Shown one piece after another: positions 8,447 through 11,194 of a DNA stretch of 11,194 bases; the first letter of the stretch is position 1, and each line of letters begins with the position of its first letter. The stretch lies in NCBI GenBank assembly GCA_029938505.1, contig JAOZUV010000036.1:1-11194 (forward strand). Reading direction: 5' to 3'. The stretch is from Bacteroidales bacterium. Lineage in GTDB: Bacteria; Bacteroidota; Bacteroidia; Bacteroidales; GCA-2711565. The notes under the pieces are model-generated. The model searched no databases, was not told the origin of the DNA, and saw only the letters and a program-made list of their open reading frames with translations. Made by a program: the position numbers and the translations under genes.

Positions 8447-9283
8447 TTAAAGTTCTTCATTTTTAATATGAACATCTCGTTGAGGAAAAGGGATTTGGAT
8501 ATTGTTTTCAGCAAAGCTTTGATTGATTGCAAAACGAAGATCACTTTTTAAGTTCTCAACTGTAAACGAATTTTTTACCCAAAAGAAGAGTTGGGAATCT
8601 AGCGATGATTCTCCAAAATCCAGAAAACGTACAAAGGGAGTTGGTTTTTCATAAATATCTTTACTGCTTTTTGCACATTTTAATAATAATCTTTCAACTA
8701 GTCTTACATCCGAACCATAGGCCACTCCAATATTTACTTTGAAGCGCGTTTTTTTGTCCATATGACTCCAGTTAATAATATTGTCATTTACCAGTTTTGA
8801 GTTAGGAACAATTATTACAACATCATCGCGGGTTTTAATTTTTGAAGTTCGGATGCCAATCACTATCACTCTCCCAACGATATCACTATCCAATTCAATT
8901 ACATCACCAACTTTAACACTTCCCTCAAATAATAAAACAATTCCTGAAGCAATATCATTGAATAATTGTTGTAGGCCAAGTCCAACACCAACTAGAAGAG
9001 CTGCAGCACTAGCTAGGAAAATAGAGATCTTAACGCCAACAGTATCGAGTACTAGAATAATAACGATTACCCAAACGAAATATTTAATGATTTGATTGAT
9101 GGAGTTTCCTGTGCCTGCTTCAAGTTTTTTTTGATTAACGATTCCTTTTAATAGTTTTTTTATGATTTTTAAAACAATTATTGTGGCAAGAATGATTATT
9201 AAAACAAGTAGTATAGAGTAAATGCTAATTACATAATTATCGGTTTCAATTATTTTGAAATTAATGATTTCCTTAAAATTCAT
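8447..9283 (-). CDS. MscS-family small-conductance mechanosensitive ion channel
   Basis: A 278-residue membrane channel, close to the 286 of E. coli MscS. Hydrophobic segments fall at about 18-40 (TM1), 64-84 (TM2) and 86-118 (TM3). TM3 has the Gly/Ala-rich pore-lining pattern (FLASAAALLVGVGLGLQQLF) followed by NDIASGIVLLFEG. The cytoplasmic beta domain follows: VKVGDVIEL at 123-131, a GRVIVIGIRTSKIKT stretch at 137-151, and VPNSKLVNDNIINWS at 159-173. An alpha/beta C-terminal domain ends with the family motif IPFPQRDVHI at 264-273. Such channels open under membrane tension and release small solutes during hypo-osmotic shock. It precedes the adh gene by 3 nt and follows cdaA on the same strand after 89 bp. 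Which MscS subclass and solute preference apply cannot be told. Confidence 0.93.
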   Translation of the reverse strand: MNFKEIINFKIIETDNYVISIYSILLVLIIILATIIVLKIIKKLLKGIVNQKKLEAGTGNSINQIIKYFVWVIVIILVLDTVGVKISIFLASAAALLVGVGLGLQQLFNDIASGIVLLFEGSVKVGDVIELDSDIVGRVIVIGIRTSKIKTRDDVVIIVPNSKLVNDNIINWSHMDKKTRFKVNIGVAYGSDVRLVERLLLKCAKSSKDIYEKPTPFVRFLDFGESSLDSQLFFWVKNSFTVENLKSDLRFAINQSFAENNIQIPFPQRDVHIKNEEL

Positions 9284-9302
9284 GATATTGGGTTTTAGTT
9301 CT

Positions 9303-9335
9303 CAAAACTAAATTACGAAAAAATAGGAAAGTAAA
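9303..9335 (-). promoter_or_regulatory. Candidate promoter for mscS-adh
   Basis: On the minus strand TAGTTTTG (complement of 9303-9310) is a full match to the Bacteroidota -7 box TAnnTTTG. TTTA (complement of 9332-9335) lies 21 nt upstream as a one-mismatch -33 box. It lies about 20 bp upstream of the mscS ATG, giving a short leader. It overlaps the terminator hairpin that follows cdaA, so a transcript started here would be independent of cdaA readthrough. Confidence 0.38.
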
Positions 9336-9348
9336 AATTATCCTATTT
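9318..9348 (-). terminator. Hairpin with T-run between cdaA and mscS
   Basis: On the minus strand AAATAGGA (complement of 9341-9348) pairs perfectly with TCCTATTT (complement of 9321-9328) across a 12-nt loop. The T-tract, including the end of the stem, continues to the complement of 9318. This fits an intrinsic terminator for folP-cdaA. The stem is AU-rich and the loop rather large, so termination may be partial. Confidence 0.5.
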
Positions 9349-9373
9349 ATAAAAGGATGGGTGAAATTATCCT
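9335..9373. repeat. 10-bp direct repeat AAATTATCCT with interleaved complements
   Basis: AAATTATCCT occurs at 9335-9344 and again at 9364-9373, 29 bp apart. The second copy runs into the cdaA stop codon. The complementary AGGAT at 9354-9358 lies between them and AGGA lies at 9325-9328, so several alternative hairpins are possible. Confidence 0.6.
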
Positions 9374-10227
9374 TATTCAGGCTTTTCTTCTTTTTCAGCT
9401 TCAATTTCAGGATCAGTAGCTACTTCTGGAGTTTCAGTATTTCCAAATTCTTCTTCCAGCATAACTTTAAGTTTAGCTGGCTGAACAGTGGTTCGTTCAC
9501 CTTCTTTACAAAATGAAATTTTACCATTTTGTTCGGAAACAACAATAGCAATACAATCAGATTGTTCGGTGATTCCAATAGCCGCACGATGTCGTAAACC
9601 TAGGCGAGGAGGGAGATCTGGATTATTTGAAACGGGTAAAATACAGCCAGCAGATTTAATCTCATTATTAAAAATAATCATTGCTCCATCATGCAAAGGA
9701 CTATTTTTAAAAAATATATTTTCAATCAAAGGAGCAGATATCTGAGCATTCATGCTTTCGCCTGTTTGTCGGGTTTGTCTCAATTCATTTTGTTGAGTAA
9801 TGACAATCAGAGCCCCTTGTTTGGCATCGGCCATCCGTTGGCAAGCTAAAACTATTTTATCAATATCTAATTCAATTTCGTACTTCATATTGAAATTCCA
9901 AAACAAAAATTTCCCTTTTCTCCTTTTTAGGAAGTTAGGCGTACCAAGAGCAAGTAGAAACTGTCGGATTTCGGGTTGAAAAATTACAATTAGAGCAATA
10001 AAACCGACACTGATGAATGCCCCAAGGAATTGGCTCAATAGTTCCATCTGTAAGGCATCTACTACTTTCCAAACTATAAATATTGCTACAATACCCAGAA
10101 AAATATTAATGGCAACTGTGCCTCTTAATAGACGGTATAATTCAAATAAAAGCACAGCAACAAATAGGATGTCGAGTATATCCAGTAGTCGAATGTCTAT
10201 AAAACCATACATTAGCATATTGAGCAT
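9373..10227 (-). CDS. cdaA: Membrane diadenylate cyclase (c-di-AMP synthase), CdaA/TIGR00159 family
   Basis: The protein condenses two ATP into c-di-AMP, a second messenger tied to potassium, osmolyte and envelope control in other bacteria. From the ATG at 10227 it has 284 residues. Three membrane segments lie at about 17-34, 38-57 and 66-84, followed by the DAC domain with its two signatures: SPLHDGAMII (176-185; Asp180-Gly-Ala) and GLRHRAAIGITEQSD (210-224; Arg212-His-Arg). This is the CdaA topology, not DisA. An acidic tail (about 258-284, rich in Glu and Pro) extends beyond the domain. The start is uncertain: the frame is open upstream to a TTG at 10248, and ATGs lie at 10227, 10218 and 10212; I chose the first ATG. 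folP ends 33 bp upstream on the same strand. The folP neighbourhood, rather than cdaR-glmM as in Firmicutes, fits Bacteroidota. Confidence 0.93.
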   Translation of the reverse strand: MLNMLMYGFIDIRLLDILDILFVAVLLFELYRLLRGTVAINIFLGIVAIFIVWKVVDALQMELLSQFLGAFISVGFIALIVIFQPEIRQFLLALGTPNFLKRRKGKFLFWNFNMKYEIELDIDKIVLACQRMADAKQGALIVITQQNELRQTRQTGESMNAQISAPLIENIFFKNSPLHDGAMIIFNNEIKSAGCILPVSNNPDLPPRLGLRHRAAIGITEQSDCIAIVVSEQNGKISFCKEGERTTVQPAKLKVMLEEEFGNTETPEVATDPEIEAEKEEKPE

Positions 10228-10245
10228 GAGGCGTAAATTGTATAG

Positions 10246-10253
10246 CAAATTTA
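10246..10253 (-). promoter_or_regulatory. Possible internal promoter -7 box for cdaA
   Basis: TAAATTTG on the minus strand (complement of 10246-10253) is a full match to TAnnTTTG. It lies in the folP-cdaA gap, about 18 bp before the first cdaA ATG. No clear TTTG -33 box is found 19-21 nt upstream, so cdaA may simply be read through from folP. Confidence 0.25.
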
Positions 10254-10260
10254 ATAAATT

Positions 10261-11133
10261 CTAAGAAGCATTATACGTCTGCATGATTTTAATTGTTTCA
10301 ATGGCTTCTTTGACATCATGAACCCGCAATATTTTTGCTCCATTTTGGAGAGCTAGTGCGTTTAATACTGTGGTTCCGTTCAATGCAGTTTCAGCATCAA
10401 TATTTAATAGTTTATGAATCATCGATTTACGCGACAGTCCGATTAATAGTGGATAACCTAATTTATCAAATATATTAAGATTTTTTAGCAAATGATAATT
10501 ATGTTCGAGGGTTTTTCCGAAACCAAAGCCAGGATCAAGAATCAATTGTGTGGCTCCGGCATTGATAAATTTAGAGGATTGAGTTTTGAAAAAATCAGTA
10601 ATTTCGTTGAGAATGTCTTCATAAACAGGATTTTGCTGCATATTCTGCGGTTGTCCTTGTATATGCATCAAGACATACGGAGTATTGTTTTTAGCAATTA
10701 TTTGAGGCATTTCTGCATCAAAAGTTCCACCCGAAATATCATTGATGATGTCAACACCTTCTTCCAAACATTGTTTAGCAATACTCGCTCGCCAAGTGTC
10801 TATCGAAATCCAAATTTCTGGAAAGTTTTTGCGAAGAATTTTTAAAAAAGAAATGAGTCTGTTTTTCTCTTTATTTTCGCTAACATTTTCTGCACCAGGA
10901 CGTGTGCTTACTGCTCCAATGTCAAGAATACTGGCTCCTTCATTAATATGTTTCTCAGCTCGGATTAATAAATCATTCTCGTTATGGTGGCGGTTCCCTG
11001 CAAAAAATGAATCAGGTGTAAGATTTATGATTCCCATCACTAAAGGAGTGTTTAAGTCAAGTATTTTACTTCTTGATTTAAGCAGTGTATCTGTTGAAAA
11101 CTTCTCAATTTTATCTTCTAATTTGTTTGGCAT
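10261..11133 (-). CDS. folP: Dihydropteroate synthase
   Basis: FolP joins p-aminobenzoate to dihydropterin pyrophosphate to give dihydropteroate in folate synthesis, and is the sulfonamide target. The 290-residue protein shows the TIM-barrel signatures in order: MGIINLTPDSF at 33-43, ILDIGAVSTRPGA at 69-81, SIDTWRASIA at 110-119, IINDISGG at 129-136, LMHIQGQPQNMQ at 155-166, ILDPGFGFGKT at 198-208, GLSRKSMI at 232-239 and LRVHDV at 269-274. Thr77, Arg78 and Pro79 of the drug-sensitive loop are the usual residues. The common GGES before STRPG reads GAVS here. The start is the ATG at 11133; a TTG directly upstream (11136) is less likely. The N-terminus is about 14 residues longer than in E. coli before the first motif. 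cdaA follows 33 bp downstream, probably in one transcript. Confidence 0.95.
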   Translation of the reverse strand: MPNKLEDKIEKFSTDTLLKSRSKILDLNTPLVMGIINLTPDSFFAGNRHHNENDLLIRAEKHINEGASILDIGAVSTRPGAENVSENKEKNRLISFLKILRKNFPEIWISIDTWRASIAKQCLEEGVDIINDISGGTFDAEMPQIIAKNNTPYVLMHIQGQPQNMQQNPVYEDILNEITDFFKTQSSKFINAGATQLILDPGFGFGKTLEHNYHLLKNLNIFDKLGYPLLIGLSRKSMIHKLLNIDAETALNGTTVLNALALQNGAKILRVHDVKEAIETIKIMQTYNAS

Positions 11134-11157
11134 CAACGCTAGTTGTTTATAATTTTA
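11126..11157 (+). promoter_or_regulatory. Candidate plus-strand promoter for a divergent gene at the right edge
   Basis: TTTG at 11126-11129 and TAATTTTA at 11150-11157 are 20 nt apart. This matches the Bacteroidota promoter layout with one mismatch in the -7 box. It would serve the open frame starting at 11179. The -33 box lies inside the first codons of folP. Confidence 0.35.
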
Positions 11158-11178
11158 TCTGCTAAATTATTAAATTCT

Positions 11179-11194
11179 ATGGATAATATCACTT
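11179..11194 (+). CDS. Possible start of a divergent gene, cut off by the window end
   Basis: ATG at 11179 opens M-D-N-I-T and runs off the window. It lies 45 bp from the folP start on the opposite strand and about 20 bp downstream of a promoter-like box pair. Five codons are too few to identify a product, and the call rests only on position and the candidate promoter. Confidence 0.3.

Noticed and set aside
8781..9095. Plus-strand open frame antisense to mscS
   Set aside because: It lies wholly within the well-supported mscS gene, and its product is low-complexity (Thr/Ile/Ser-rich) without family features.
10492..11152. Plus-strand open frames antisense to folP
   Set aside because: folP on the minus strand has every family motif; the antisense products show nothing recognisable.
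1..11194. CRISPR arrays, tRNA/rRNA genes, insertion sequences, defence islands
   Set aside because: No spaced repeats, tRNA-like cloverleafs, transposase motifs or terminal inverted repeats were seen; the helicase-nuclease is best explained as recombination repair rather than a defence system.

Overview
The window looks like a chromosomal core region of an AT-rich member of the Bacteroidota, probably Bacteroidales/Marinilabiliales-like. The evidence is a Bacteroidota-style TamB C-terminus, an AddA/RecB-like helicase-nuclease of about 1,057 codons, a folP-cdaA gene pair, start codons without Shine-Dalgarno sequences, and several AT-rich boxes resembling the Bacteroidota promoter consensus (TTTG, about 20 nt, TAnnTTTG). 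No mobile element, CRISPR array, tRNA or rRNA was seen. No gene-free stretch reaches 100 bp.

Plus-strand half (1-7285): the 3' end of tamB (envelope lipid transport/assembly); then a UvrD/AddA-type helicase-nuclease gene interrupted by one in-frame TAA codon at 3462-3464, with both flanks in the same frame and all motifs otherwise present; then hutI and ftcD, which encode the last two steps of histidine degradation to glutamate and a folate-bound one-carbon unit. HutH and HutU are not in the window. A 12-bp hairpin with a T-run closes the hut pair and overlaps the end of the opposing gene.

Minus-strand half (7340-11133, transcribed right to left): folP (dihydropteroate synthase), cdaA (membrane diadenylate cyclase making c-di-AMP), then, after a hairpin/terminator region, an MscS-type mechanosensitive channel and an iron-dependent alcohol dehydrogenase separated by only 3 nt. 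cdaA and mscS are both linked to osmotic and turgor control in other bacteria, so their adjacency is suggestive. At the right edge a probable divergent plus-strand gene begins at 11179.

Most of the window is ordinary housekeeping or catabolic sequence. The points most worth checking are the single nonsense codon that splits the helicase-nuclease between motifs V and VI, and the four-part set of alternating complementary AGGAT/ATCCT segments between cdaA and mscS. I did not find a convincing new multi-gene system.
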